A stretch of DNA of 64,000 nt from Amycolatopsis sp. WQ 127309 (GTDB lineage: Bacteria; Actinomycetota; Actinomycetes; Mycobacteriales; Pseudonocardiaceae), in NCBI RefSeq assembly GCF_023023025.1, contig NZ_CP095481.1:9995001-10059000 (forward strand). Reading direction: 5' to 3'. Made by a program: the position numbers and the translations under genes. Shown here piece by piece: positions 41,751-50,718 of the stretch (its first letter is position 1; every line of letters begins with the position of its first letter). A model generated the notes under the pieces. The model ran no database searches. It worked only from the letters and a program-made list of their open reading frames with translations, and was not told the origin of the DNA.

Positions 41751-43535
41751 CTACCCGGCCGCAAGCACTGCTTCGAGCCCGGACGCCTGGGTTCGCCAGT
41801 CGGTCACGTTCGGCGTGCCGCCGGCCCAGCGCTGGCCGATCCGGTTGAGCGAATCCCGGTCGGCGCCCCACAAGGTATCGGCCTGCTTCTGAGCGAAAGT
41901 ACGGTAAGTCGCCGAGCCCGTGGCTTTCGCCAGGTCGCCGAAGTAGCGCATGAAGATGCCCTTGAACTGCTTTTGGTTGTCGTCACAGGAGTTCGCGGCG
42001 TCGCAGGACTCGACGAGCACGCCGTTCGCGGTGAGCCGGGACATCGCCGCGTCCGCCAGCCTCTTCGCGGCGTCCAAATAGGACGTGACGCCGGTGGCGC
42101 GCCAGAGTTCGACCAGCCCGCCGATGCCGAGACCCTGGTTGTACGTCCAGACGGTCTGGCCGTTGTTCGCGCACGACGACGTCAGGCCGTCGTTCACCAG
42201 GCCGTTCGCGTTGATCAGGCCGCTGTTCAGGTACCAGTCGCCCGCGGTCCGGGCCCGCTGGCCCCACACCGTGTCACCGGCGAGCCGCGTGTGCAGGGAC
42301 GCGGTCAGGCGCAGGTACAACCCGCTCGTGACGGCGTTCTTGTACGTCCGCTCGCGGTTCCACCACACCCCGCCACCGCAGCTGCCCGTGTCCCAGAAGC
42401 CGTTGACGTAGTTCGCGATCGTCGTCGCCTCGGTCAGGTAACGCGCGTCGTGGGTGCGGTCGTAGACGGCGATCCAGGCCAGGCCCCACCACGCGCTGTC
42501 GTCGATCGCGCGGCTGACGAAGTCGCCCTCGATCGGGTCGGAACTGCGGCCCCCGGCGGGGAAAGCGGCGCGGTTGACGTCGAAGGTGCGTGCCATGGCG
42601 GCGTCGAAGCCGCCCGCGTCCGCGACGGCCGTCACGGCGACCGCCGAGTTCCACCAGCTCGACGGCCACCACGCGGTGTAGGGCTCGTAGGACCACATCA
42701 GCGCGTCCACCGCGCCGGCGGCCCGGGTCGTCGCCGGGCGCGCCCAGGCCGTGCAGCTGCCCGAGGCGTGCGTGGCTTCCCGGCCACACGCGCGCACGGC
42801 GCCGCCGTACAGCCGGCCACGCGGGTCCCGCGTGGCGAACGCCGTGGTGCGGGTGCCGGTCGCGCCCGACGTGACGCTCGTGCGGCCCAGCGACGAGCCG
42901 TCCGGCCAGCTCGCGCCCGCGTCCCAGGACCGGTCGAGCCAGACCTCGTCGCCGGCGCCGCCCGCTTCGATGCCGGCCCACGCCATGCCGCGGCTGTCGA
43001 AGTGGAGCCGGATCGTGCGGCCGTACAGGGTCGTCGGCGCGACCGGCTGGGCGTCGCCGCTGCCCGGGGCGGCCCGGTCGCACGCGGCGTCGCAGACGTC
43101 CGGGTAGATCCAGGCGGTGCAGGCGACGCCCTGCGCGTCCCCGCAGGCCCGGACCAGGCCCCGGCGGTGGTGCGCCGGGTCGGTGAGGTTGTACATCAGC
43201 GTGCGGGTGCCGGTCCACCCGCTGGGGACGCTCGCCTTGCCCAGCAGGCCTTCCCAGCTCGCGCCACCGTCCCAGGAGCGGTCGAGCCAGACGGCGTCGC
43301 CGGCGACGCCGTTGTCGACGCTCGCCCAGGCCATGCCGTCGGGGTCGGACGCGTGCAGCCGCACGATACGGCCGTTGATCACCTTGTCGGGCAAGGGAAA
43401 GCTCTCTCGCGCGGCTCGCGATGGATCGAGCGTGTCGCAAGAGGTCACGCACACCGCCGTCGCCGCCGCGGCGGGCCGGGCGGACAGGGGTGACAGGGAA
43501 CCGAGGACGAGCAGGAGCACGAGCAATGTCCGCAT
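41751..43535 (-). CDS. Secreted GH76-type alpha-1,6-mannanase with duplicated N-terminal domain
   Basis: 594 aa. Signal peptide MRTLLVLLLVLGSLSPLSA, with GAGAGG seven bases before the ATG at 43535 (the ATG at 43541 is too close). Two tandem ~90-aa repeats follow (DGMAWASVDNGVAGDAVWLD and RGMAWAGIEAGGAGDEVWLD), probably carbohydrate-binding. The C-terminal (alpha/alpha)6 domain has the paired catalytic aspartates in AIDDSAWWGLAWI near residue 350, typical of GH76. It would cut the mannan backbone of fungal cell walls. Confidence 0.9.
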   Translation of the reverse strand: MRTLLVLLLVLGSLSPLSARPAAAATAVCVTSCDTLDPSRAARESFPLPDKVINGRIVRLHASDPDGMAWASVDNGVAGDAVWLDRSWDGGASWEGLLGKASVPSGWTGTRTLMYNLTDPAHHRRGLVRACGDAQGVACTAWIYPDVCDAACDRAAPGSGDAQPVAPTTLYGRTIRLHFDSRGMAWAGIEAGGAGDEVWLDRSWDAGASWPDGSSLGRTSVTSGATGTRTTAFATRDPRGRLYGGAVRACGREATHASGSCTAWARPATTRAAGAVDALMWSYEPYTAWWPSSWWNSAVAVTAVADAGGFDAAMARTFDVNRAAFPAGGRSSDPIEGDFVSRAIDDSAWWGLAWIAVYDRTHDARYLTEATTIANYVNGFWDTGSCGGGVWWNRERTYKNAVTSGLYLRLTASLHTRLAGDTVWGQRARTAGDWYLNSGLINANGLVNDGLTSSCANNGQTVWTYNQGLGIGGLVELWRATGVTSYLDAAKRLADAAMSRLTANGVLVESCDAANSCDDNQKQFKGIFMRYFGDLAKATGSATYRTFAQKQADTLWGADRDSLNRIGQRWAGGTPNVTDWRTQASGLEAVLAAG

Positions 43536-43601
43536 CGACATCCCTCTCCACGCGCCGGAGTTCGTTCCAGGATAGGAAATCCGGCGCCCGGTCAGAAGGG
43601 T

Positions 43602-44219
43602 TCAGACAACTTCTGGCTCGTTCCGGACAATCTCCGACGGGGAGCCGAACAGGCGCGGCATGACCGCGAGCATCAGCGCGGACCAGACCACGTGCGTCAG
43701 CACCGGCGCCTGGACGCCGTCGCCGCGGTGGCGCTGCCACGCGAACAGCGACCCCATCACCGCGGACGCCAGGACGAGCGCGGGGTTGCGGGTCGCGCAG
43801 GTGGAGAGCACGTAGATCGCGGTGGAGCGGCGCGCGCCCGCGGCGTCGTAGAGCGCGCCGCGGAAGAAGACCTCTTCGGCCGCGCCGGTCAGGAGCGTCG
43901 TCGCCACCACCGACGTCGTCGAGCCGCGGTGGGCGTAGTCGAGCACGCCGGCGATCGCGCGGCGCAGCGGCGGAATGTGCCGCGACACCAGCGCGCAGCC
44001 GTAGAACACGCCGAACGCGCCCGCGCCGGCCAGCACCGGCTGCACGACGTCGCGGCGGCCCCGGCGCACCGGCCCGGCCGCCCGCGCGCCCGCGAGCCAG
44101 GTCGTGGCGACGCCCGCGGTGAGGCCGTAGAAGCGGAGTGACCCGGGCGGGCTGGACAGGGACGCGCCGAGCAGCCCGGTCCCGGCGGCCGTCACGGCGG
44201 TCAGGAACCGTCGCTTCAT
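43602..44219 (-). CDS. CPBP/CAAX-type intramembrane metalloprotease
   Basis: 205 aa, about five membrane helices. The EExxxR motif TGAAEEVFFRGALYD near residue 113-127 and the later His in LTHVVWSALML supply the catalytic residues of the Abi/CAAX protease family. The ATG overlaps the stop of the upstream NAD-binding gene (ATGA). In bacteria these are linked to membrane-protein processing or bacteriocin self-immunity; target unknown. Confidence 0.9.
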   Translation of the reverse strand: MKRRFLTAVTAAGTGLLGASLSSPPGSLRFYGLTAGVATTWLAGARAAGPVRRGRRDVVQPVLAGAGAFGVFYGCALVSRHIPPLRRAIAGVLDYAHRGSTTSVVATTLLTGAAEEVFFRGALYDAAGARRSTAIYVLSTCATRNPALVLASAVMGSLFAWQRHRGDGVQAPVLTHVVWSALMLAVMPRLFGSPSEIVRNEPEVV

Positions 44220-45112
44220 CCGGCCCGCCGGCTCTTCGCGCGCTCGCCGAGGGCCTGGAGCACGGCGTCGTCGTAGCTCATCGGCTCGAACTCGACGATC
44301 TTGCGGATGCTGTCGTCGCGGACGACGACCTCGTTGGTCATCGAGTCGATCAGCGAGCGCCCGGTCTGCACGTCGATGTCGGTGACCAGGGAGAGCCAGT
44401 ACGACGAGAGCCGCGGCGAAAGCAGCGGGACGGGCACGATCACCAGCGGCCGGCCTTCGATCGCGGCGACGCGCTGCAGCATTTCCCGGTAGGCCAGGAC
44501 GTCCGGGCCGCCGATGTCGAACGCGCGGCCCGCGGCGTCGGCGTGGTCGAGCACACCGACCAGGTAGCGGACGACGTCGTCGATCGCGATCGGCTGGGTG
44601 CGGGTGCCGACCCAGCGCGGGGTGACCATCGCCGGCAGGTGCTCGACGAGCTGGCGGGTCAGCTCCCACGACGTGCCGCCGTGCCCGATCACGATCCCGG
44701 CGCGCAGCACGGTGACCGGCACGCCGGTCTCGCCCAGCAGCTCTTCGACCTCGCGACGGCTGGCGAGGTGCTCCGAGAGCGTGCCGTCGTCGTCCCCGAG
44801 CCCGCCGAGGTAGACGATCCGGCCGATCCCGGCGTCCGCCGCGGCCCGGGCGAAGGCGCGCGCCGCCTCGGAGTCGCGGCGCTTGAAGTCCGAGCTGTCG
44901 AGCGAGTGGACCAGGTAGTACGCGGCGTCGGCGCCCTTGAGCGCGTCGCGCAGGGAACCGACGTCGGCGACGTCGCCGCGGACGGGTTCGCCGGCGCCGT
45001 GGTAGTCCTCGGGTCTGCGCGTCATCGCGAGCACGGTGTGCCCGGCTTCGTCGAGTGCCGGGCACAACCGGCTGCCGACGAACCCCGACGCTCCCGCTAC
45101 CAGCACTCGCAT
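44216..45112 (-). CDS. NAD(P)H-binding NmrA/epimerase-like protein
   Basis: 298 aa. Rossmann start MRVLVAGASGFVGSRLCPAL, then LAMTRRPEDY and RGDVADVGSLRDALKG; the segment AAYYLVHSLDSSDFKRRDSE near 66-85 is characteristic of the atypical SDR subgroup fused elsewhere to DUF2867. Catalytic Tyr-Lys pair not evident. Co-translated with the CAAX protease gene. Role unknown; perhaps cofactor sensing or epimerisation. Confidence 0.9.
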   Translation of the reverse strand: MRVLVAGASGFVGSRLCPALDEAGHTVLAMTRRPEDYHGAGEPVRGDVADVGSLRDALKGADAAYYLVHSLDSSDFKRRDSEAARAFARAAADAGIGRIVYLGGLGDDDGTLSEHLASRREVEELLGETGVPVTVLRAGIVIGHGGTSWELTRQLVEHLPAMVTPRWVGTRTQPIAIDDVVRYLVGVLDHADAAGRAFDIGGPDVLAYREMLQRVAAIEGRPLVIVPVPLLSPRLSSYWLSLVTDIDVQTGRSLIDSMTNEVVVRDDSIRKIVEFEPMSYDDAVLQALGERAKSRRAG

Positions 45113-45122
45113 ACCGGTGACG

Positions 45123-46049
45123 CTAGTCGCGACGGCGCCGCCCCGCAGGTCGCGCGGTGCCCGCGAAGCAGACGGCGCCGAGCACGGCCGCGCAGCCGAC
45201 CAGCTGGAGCACGCCGGGTGACTCGCCGAGCAGCCCGATGCTCAGCAGCACCGCGCCGACCGGCTGGAGCAGCATGAGTGTCGCGCCGGAGGTGGCCGAC
45301 ATCCGCGGCAGCGCGGCCGAGATCAGCAGCCAGCCCGTCAGCTGGCCGACGAGCGCGAGCGCGATCAGCCACCCGAACGAGGGCCAGCCCGGCGCGAAGT
45401 CGAGCGTGCCGGACGGCAGGCCGAGCACCAGGGCGACGGCGCAGGCGGAGAGCGTCGCCAGGAGCAGGGAGTGCGACTGCGTCCCCTTGGCGCCGCTGAG
45501 CCGGATCAGGAACAGGTAGGCGGCGTACCCGGCGCCGGCGATCAGCGCGGCGACGGCGCCGGTGACCGGGTCGGGGCCGAACGCGCCGGTCCCGGCGAAG
45601 CCGCCGGCCAGCACGACCCCGCCGAGCAGGACCGGCGCGGCCACCAGGAACCGCTTCGACGGCCGTTCGGCGAGGAACGCGAACGCCAGCACGGGCACGA
45701 TCACGACCTGCACCGCGAGCAGGACCGTCGCGATGCCGGCGCCGACGCGCGGGATCGCCTCGCCCCAGAGCACGAAGTCCAGGCCCAGCCCGGCCCCGGC
45801 CAGCAGCGGGAAGAGCACCCGGCGGCGGGTCTCGGGGCCCGCCTTGCGCCGCTCCCACCAGGCCAGCGCGAACAGCACCGGCAGCGAGAGCAGGCACCGC
45901 CAGAACGCGCTGGTGGCGCCGCTGGTGTGCGAGACCTTGATGAAGACCGACGACAGCGCGATGCAGAAGCTGCCGAGCGCCGCGAGCAGGCGGGGGTCGA
46001 CGCGCTGGGTGAAGGTCGTCTTGACGGGGCGGGGCGCGGTCGTGGTCAC
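45123..46049 (-). CDS. EamA/DMT-family transporter
   Basis: 308 aa, ten predicted membrane helices in two EamA repeats (first from LLAALGSFCIALSSVFIKVS, second from GAVAALIAGAGYAAYLFLIR). Such proteins export amino acids or metabolites. GTG at 46049 sits directly after GGAGGG, too close for a normal ribosome binding site, so the mRNA may be leaderless or the start slightly different. Divergent from a LysR gene that probably controls it. Confidence 0.9.
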   Translation of the reverse strand: MTTTAPRPVKTTFTQRVDPRLLAALGSFCIALSSVFIKVSHTSGATSAFWRCLLSLPVLFALAWWERRKAGPETRRRVLFPLLAGAGLGLDFVLWGEAIPRVGAGIATVLLAVQVVIVPVLAFAFLAERPSKRFLVAAPVLLGGVVLAGGFAGTGAFGPDPVTGAVAALIAGAGYAAYLFLIRLSGAKGTQSHSLLLATLSACAVALVLGLPSGTLDFAPGWPSFGWLIALALVGQLTGWLLISAALPRMSATSGATLMLLQPVGAVLLSIGLLGESPGVLQLVGCAAVLGAVCFAGTARPAGRRRRD

Positions 46050-46122
46050 CCCTCCAGCGTGGGCGTCTCGACTGTCAAGAACAAGCGAATGTTTCTGCGC
46101 GGAATCCGGTAGCATCACTACC

Positions 46123-47046
46123 GTGTTCGGACTCGAGCGGATGCGGGCGCTGCACGCCCTCGCCACCCAGGGCTCGGTCGCCGCGGCGGCCGCGTCCCTG
46201 CACGTCACGCCCTCGGGCGTCTCCCAGCAGCTGGCGAAGCTGGAACGGGAGGCCGGGCAACCGCTGCTGGAGTCCCGCGGCCGCGGCGTCCGGCTGACGA
46301 AGGCGGGCCAGGTGCTGGCCGGGCACGCCGAGCGGATCCTCGCGCAGGTCGCCGAGGCGAAAACCGACCTGGAGCTGCTGCGCGAGGACGTCATCGGGCC
46401 GCTGCGGGTCGGCGCGATCCCGACGACCGTGCACGCGCTGCTGCCGCCCGCGCTGGCGACGCTGGCCGTGCAGCACCCGCGGCTGGAGGTGACGCTGCAC
46501 GAGGGCGAGGCCGAGCAGACGATGCCCCGCGTCCTGGCCGGCGACCTCGACGTCGCGGTGCTGGAGAGCTGGGCGGACCGCCCGACGGTCCTCCCGCCGG
46601 AGACGACGAGGATCGCGTTGTTCTCCGACGTCGCGGACCTGGCCCTGCCGGCCGGCCACCGCCTGGCGCACCGCAAGGCCGTGGATCTGTCCGAAGTGGA
46701 CGACCTGCCGTGGATCGGCTGGAGCGCCGGCTCCGGCTGCCACGACTGGCTGGTCCAGGTCCTGCGCAAGCAGGGGCTGGACCCGCGGATCAGCTGCACG
46801 GTGGGCAGTTACCCGACCCAGCTGGCCCTGGTGGCGGGCAACCTCGGCGCGGCCCTGGTCCCCCGCCTGGCCCGCGAGCGGCTCCCGGAAGGCGTCCGCA
46901 TCCTGACGACCCGCCCGGCCCTGACCCGCACGATCTACGCGATCTGCCGGGCGGGCGAGGAGGACCACGGCGCGGTCCGGGCCTGCCTGGACGCACTGAG
47001 CGAGGCCTCGGCCCGCTTCACCACCGCCCTACGCCCGGTCGGCTGA
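46123..47046 (+). CDS. LysR-family regulator
   Basis: 307 aa. Helix-turn-helix at residues 4-62 ([40 protein letters not shown]), effector domain 90-300 (GPLRVGAIPTTVHALLPPAL). GTG at 46123 lies eight bases after TAGCAT, a plausible -10, so it is probably leaderless; a small inverted repeat GGTAG/CTACC surrounds that point. Its last codons (RPVG, stop) lie in the first copy of a 26-bp direct repeat. Divergent EamA exporter is the likely target. Confidence 0.93.
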   Translation: MFGLERMRALHALATQGSVAAAAASLHVTPSGVSQQLAKLEREAGQPLLESRGRGVRLTKAGQVLAGHAERILAQVAEAKTDLELLREDVIGPLRVGAIPTTVHALLPPALATLAVQHPRLEVTLHEGEAEQTMPRVLAGDLDVAVLESWADRPTVLPPETTRIALFSDVADLALPAGHRLAHRKAVDLSEVDDLPWIGWSAGSGCHDWLVQVLRKQGLDPRISCTVGSYPTQLALVAGNLGAALVPRLARERLPEGVRILTTRPALTRTIYAICRAGEEDHGAVRACLDALSEASARFTTALRPVG

Positions 47047-47057
47047 CGCTCGAGGCG
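47032..47057 (+). repeat. 26-bp direct repeat, left copy
   Basis: Begins CGCCCGGTCGGCTGACGCTC and matches the copy at 47733-47758 in 25 of 26 positions. It includes the stop codon of the LysR gene. Period 701 bp. Confidence 0.85.
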
Positions 47058-47093
47058 CCCTGCCGAAACAGTGCCGCCGCGGCGAGCGACCTC

Positions 47094-47747
47094 ATGCACA
47101 TGTCGAACCTCGCACTGTCTGGCAAACCAAAAGCGATCACGGTCGACCCCTCCCGATGGGCTGCACGGCTCCCGTCCGGTGCTTGGCCTGACGAGTTCGC
47201 CCTCAGCGGGCAGGTGTGGCGCGCCGACGTGTTCGCCCTCGCCCAGCGCTGGCGATCGGGGGAGGTGGCGAGCGTGCAGTTCGCGGCCGGCGTGCTGGCC
47301 TGGGGCTACGGGATTCGCGGCTATGGCCCGCATCGAACGAACAAGATCCTTCGCCACGAGCAGGCCGCCGATCACCTCGACACCGCCCTGGCCGGCCTGC
47401 GCGCCGACCTCGTCCCCCTCGCGACCTTGCTCGATTGCTACGAGCAGTTGCGGACCACGGCGAAACTCAAGGGACTCGGCCCGGCGTTCTTCACCAAGAT
47501 CCTCTACTTCGCGGGCTATCGCCGCGGCCACGGCGGTCCCCAGCCGCTGATCCTCGACAGTGTCGTGGCGGCACAGCTGCCGCCCGAGGCGGGTGCCGCC
47601 CGGCGATTCAGTCATGGGTGGTCGACCGGCACCTGGCGTGACTACCTGCTCTGGGCCGCCGAGCAAGCCGGCCGTACCGAGTACGGCGGCGAACCCGACC
47701 GCGTCGAGATGGCGTTGTTCACCGGGTGCTGGCGCCCGGTCGGCTGA
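47094..47747 (+). CDS. OGG-fold DNA glycosylase-like protein
   Basis: 217 aa. The segment TTAKLKGLGPAFFTKILYFAG near residues 121-141 resembles a helix-hairpin-helix with the Lys position of base-excision glycosylases, followed by PQPLILDSVVAAQL. The family is annotated as 8-oxoguanine-glycosylase (OGG) fold in actinobacteria, but activity is unproven. ATG at 47094 with an alternative at 47100. The gene is bracketed by 26-bp direct repeats and both it and the preceding LysR end in RPVG, so it looks like an inserted cassette. Could serve DNA repair or defence (inference). Confidence 0.8.
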   Translation: MHMSNLALSGKPKAITVDPSRWAARLPSGAWPDEFALSGQVWRADVFALAQRWRSGEVASVQFAAGVLAWGYGIRGYGPHRTNKILRHEQAADHLDTALAGLRADLVPLATLLDCYEQLRTTAKLKGLGPAFFTKILYFAGYRRGHGGPQPLILDSVVAAQLPPEAGAARRFSHGWSTGTWRDYLLWAAEQAGRTEYGGEPDRVEMALFTGCWRPVG

Positions 47748-47758
47748 CGCTCAAGGCG
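47733..47758 (+). repeat. 26-bp direct repeat, right copy
   Basis: One mismatch (A for G at the 21st base) from the copy at 47032-47057. It contains the stop codon of the OGG-fold gene and the last codons of the convergent XRE gene. Confidence 0.85.
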
Positions 47759-48599
47759 TCGCCGGTTCCGCTGTCCAGCTCGCCAGCAGCCTCAGCGTCG
47801 CCTCCGAAGGTGAGCCCGGCTCCACCGTGTGGACTCCCAGCACCTGGTCGTGGTCGCCCGTCGGGGCCAGCGCCTCGTAGCCCAGGATCAGATCCCCCAC
47901 CACCGGGTGCCGGTAGTGCTTCGTGCCGTGGGTGCGCTGGTAGACGTCGTGATCCGCCCACCAGACGCGGAAATCCTGGTCCCGCACCGACAGTTCACCG
48001 ATCAGCTCGGCCAGGGCCGGGTCGTAGGGGTTGCGGCCCGCGTACAGGTGCAGCGTCGCCACCACGCTGCGCGCCGACGACTCCCAGTCCGCGTACAGCT
48101 CGCGGGCCAGCGGGTCGAGGAAGACGAACCGGGCCATGTTGCGCTCGCGCGGGGGCGGCGCGTCGAAGTCGCGGTACAGCGCCTTCGCCAGGCGGTTGGC
48201 GGCCAGCACGTCCAGGCGCCGGCCGGTGACCATCGCCGGGACGTCGGTCAGGGTCTCCAGGATCCGCAGCAGCCCGGGGCGGACGCGCTGGGGTGCCGGG
48301 GTCCGCGGCCGGCGGCGGCTCGGCTTGGCCAGCGCGACCAGGTGCCGCCGCTCGGTTTCGTCCAGCTGCAGCGCCCGCGCGATCGCGTCGAGCACCGACT
48401 CCGAGACGTTCAGGTTCCGGCCGCGTTCGAGCCGGACGTAGTAGTCGACGCTCACCCCGGCCAGCCGCGCGACCTCTTCCCGCCGCAGCCCGGGGACGCG
48501 CCGCACGCCGGGTTCCGGCGGGAGCCCGGCGGCCCCCGGCGTCACCCGGGCCCGGCGGGCGCGCAGGAAGTCCCGCAGTTCCGGGTTGTCCTCGCTCAT
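47751..48599 (-). CDS. XRE-family regulator with MmyB-like ligand domain
   Basis: 282 aa. Helix-turn-helix at residues 35-85 (GLRREEVARLAGVSVDYYVR, LERGRNLNVSESVLDAIARA), then a PAS-like ligand domain (PAMVTGRRLDVLAANRLAKA; NMARFVFLDPLARELYADW) typical of MmyB regulators, which in some cases bind fatty acids. Divergent from the aldo/keto reductase, a very common pairing, so this gene is its likely regulator. Confidence 0.94.
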   Translation of the reverse strand: MSEDNPELRDFLRARRARVTPGAAGLPPEPGVRRVPGLRREEVARLAGVSVDYYVRLERGRNLNVSESVLDAIARALQLDETERRHLVALAKPSRRRPRTPAPQRVRPGLLRILETLTDVPAMVTGRRLDVLAANRLAKALYRDFDAPPPRERNMARFVFLDPLARELYADWESSARSVVATLHLYAGRNPYDPALAELIGELSVRDQDFRVWWADHDVYQRTHGTKHYRHPVVGDLILGYEALAPTGDHDQVLGVHTVEPGSPSEATLRLLASWTAEPATP

Positions 48600-48740
48600 C
48601 CCGCCAGCCTAGATCGGGCGCCGCGCGCGTGCGGGGGTCTGCTGGACCCCCGGTCGAGCCATGCCCCTTTCGCGACGTCGAACGGCCGGAGCCGGCGGTT
48701 GGCTGGAAGCAGAACCAGCTCCCGAGAAGGAAGACCCGAG

Positions 48741-49748
48741 ATGGAACGCGAAATCCTGGGCGGTACGGGCATCTCCGTCAGCCGCTTCGCCTTCGGCGCG
48801 ATGATGCTGGGCGCGATGGGCAACACCGATCGCGCCGAATCGGTGCGGATGATCCACGCGGCGCTCGACGCCGGGATCAACTTCATCGACACGGCCGACG
48901 TCTACTCCCACGGCGAGTCGGAGGTGATCGTCGGCGAGGCGCTCAAGGGCCGTCGTGACGACGTCATGCTCGCGACGAAGTTCTCGATGCCGATGGGTCC
49001 CGACGCCAACCGGGCCGGCGCCTCGCCGCGGTGGATCAAGCGGGCCGTCGAAGCCAGCCTGACGCGGCTCGGCACCGACCACATCGACCTCTACCAGCAG
49101 CACCGCCCCGACCACCTGACCGACATCGACGAGACGCTGGGCGCGCTGTCCGATCTGGTCCGCGCGGGCAAGGTGCGCGTGATCGGGTCCTCGACGTTCC
49201 CGGCCGAGCTGATGGTCGAGGCGCAGTGGGCCGCGCGGCGCGGCGGGCACCACCGGTTCCGCACCGAGCAGCCGCGGTACTCGATGCTCACCCGGATCAT
49301 CGAGAACGACGTCCTGCCGACGGCCCAGCACCACGGCATGGGCGTCCTGACCTACGGGCCGCTGTCCAGCGGCTGGCTGACCGACCGCGACCCGGCGCGC
49401 AGCCACCGCGCCGGCATGGCCCCCGAGGTGTTCGACCTCGCCGTCCCGGAGAACCGCGCGCGGGCCGAAACCGTCGAGCGGCTGCGGAAGCTCGCCGGCG
49501 ACGCGGGCCTGCCGCTGGCGCACCTCGCGGTGCGGTTCGTGCTGAGCCACCCGGCCGTGACGTCGGTGCTGATCGGCCCGCGTACGCCGGAGCAGCTCGA
49601 CGACCTGCTGGTCGCGCAGGGCCCGCTGCCCGGTGACGTGCTCGACCTGATCGACGAGATCGTCCCGCCCGGCACCGAGGTCAACCGGTACGACAACTAC
49701 CGGGCGGCGGCGCCGGCGATCGAGGACCCGAGGCTGCGACGCCGCTGA
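48741..49748 (+). CDS. Aldo/keto reductase
   Basis: 335 aa TIM-barrel NADPH oxidoreductase. FIDTADVYSHGESEVIVGEAL near residues 48-68 holds the catalytic Asp and Tyr, MLATKFSMPMG near 78 the Lys, and DLYQQHRPD near 118 the His position. C-terminal cofactor motif SHPAVTSVLIGPRTPEQL. ATG follows GAAGGAAGA. Reduces an aldehyde or ketone, perhaps a xenobiotic; induced through the XRE regulator (inference). Confidence 0.94.
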   Translation: MEREILGGTGISVSRFAFGAMMLGAMGNTDRAESVRMIHAALDAGINFIDTADVYSHGESEVIVGEALKGRRDDVMLATKFSMPMGPDANRAGASPRWIKRAVEASLTRLGTDHIDLYQQHRPDHLTDIDETLGALSDLVRAGKVRVIGSSTFPAELMVEAQWAARRGGHHRFRTEQPRYSMLTRIIENDVLPTAQHHGMGVLTYGPLSSGWLTDRDPARSHRAGMAPEVFDLAVPENRARAETVERLRKLAGDAGLPLAHLAVRFVLSHPAVTSVLIGPRTPEQLDDLLVAQGPLPGDVLDLIDEIVPPGTEVNRYDNYRAAAPAIEDPRLRRR

Positions 49749-49749
49749 C

Positions 49750-50634
49750 TCACGCCCGGAGCCGGTCCGCCATCTCCGTCACCAGCCGGCCCGGGCGCTT
49801 GTGGTGCACCAGGAAGACGTCGCGGGCCGGGTGGGCGTCGGCCGCGTCCCGGACCTCGATCCGGGCGCCGCCGGCGCGTTCCAGCACGCTCTCCGGGACG
49901 AACGCGATCCCCAGCCCGGCCTCGACCAGCGCCAGGATCACCTGGTAGTCGCGGCTTTCGTGGGCAACGCGCAGCCGGACCCCGGCGGCGTCCGCGAGCT
50001 GTTCGAGGCACACCCGGTTGGGCACGCCGGGGCTGCCCGAGATCCAGTCCTCCCCCGCGAGCCCGCGCAGGGTGAGGCGGCGGACGGCCGCTTTCGCGTG
50101 GCCCACCGGGAGGATCAGGCGGAACCGCTCCGAGCGCAGCAACGAGCGTTCCAGCCCACGCGGGTCGGGCAGCACCGCGCCGGGATAGTGGTGGGTGATC
50201 AGGAGATCCAGCTCGCGCGAGCTGACCAGGCCGTAGCCGTCGGGTGGTTCCAGGTCCAGCAGCCGCAGCGCGACCGCCGGGTGGGCCTCGCGGAAGCCCG
50301 CGAGCGCGGCCGGGACGAGCGTCGCGCCCGCGCTGGCGAACGTGCCGACGGTCAGCTGCGCCGGTTCCTCGCCGAGCAGCGCCCGCACGGTCCGCTCGGC
50401 GGTCAGCAGCTCCCCGACGATCGTCTCGGCGTGCGTCAGCAGAGCTTCGCCGACGGCGGTGAGCGTGACGCCGCGCGGGTTGCGGTGCACCAACGGTGCG
50501 CCGACGTCGCGTTCGAGCTTGGCCAGCTGCTGCGAGACGGCGGACGGCGTGAACGAAAGCCGTTGTGCCGCACCGGCGATGGACCCGGCGTGGGCGACCT
50601 CGGCGAGCAGGGCCAGGCGGTGGGCGTCGAGCAC
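49750..50634 (-). CDS. LysR-family regulator
   Basis: 294 aa. Helix-turn-helix in MLDAHRLALLAEVAHAGSIA then RLSFTPSAVSQQLAKLERDV; substrate domain from about 90 (LTVGTFASAGATLVPAALAG). Divergent from a threonine/serine dehydratase-like gene with a 9-bp inverted repeat between, so it probably governs that gene and itself. Convergent with the aldo/keto reductase, two bases apart. Confidence 0.93.
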   Translation of the reverse strand: MLDAHRLALLAEVAHAGSIAGAAQRLSFTPSAVSQQLAKLERDVGAPLVHRNPRGVTLTAVGEALLTHAETIVGELLTAERTVRALLGEEPAQLTVGTFASAGATLVPAALAGFREAHPAVALRLLDLEPPDGYGLVSSRELDLLITHHYPGAVLPDPRGLERSLLRSERFRLILPVGHAKAAVRRLTLRGLAGEDWISGSPGVPNRVCLEQLADAAGVRLRVAHESRDYQVILALVEAGLGIAFVPESVLERAGGARIEVRDAADAHPARDVFLVHHKRPGRLVTEMADRLRA

Positions 50635-50645
50635 GGGAGCCTCCA

Positions 50646-50696
50646 GCCGTAAGCGTTGCTAACGCCAGCATAGGAGACGCCGCTGGTGCTTACGGC
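50646..50696. promoter_or_regulatory. Inverted repeat between LysR and dehydratase genes
   Basis: GCCGTAAGC at 50646-50654 is repeated exactly in reverse as GCTTACGGC at 50688-50696, 42 bp centre to centre (four turns). It spans the divergent promoter region and suits LysR-type recognition and activation sites. Confidence 0.6.
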
Positions 50697-50718
50697 CGGG
50701 CGCGCGCATGCTGAGGTC

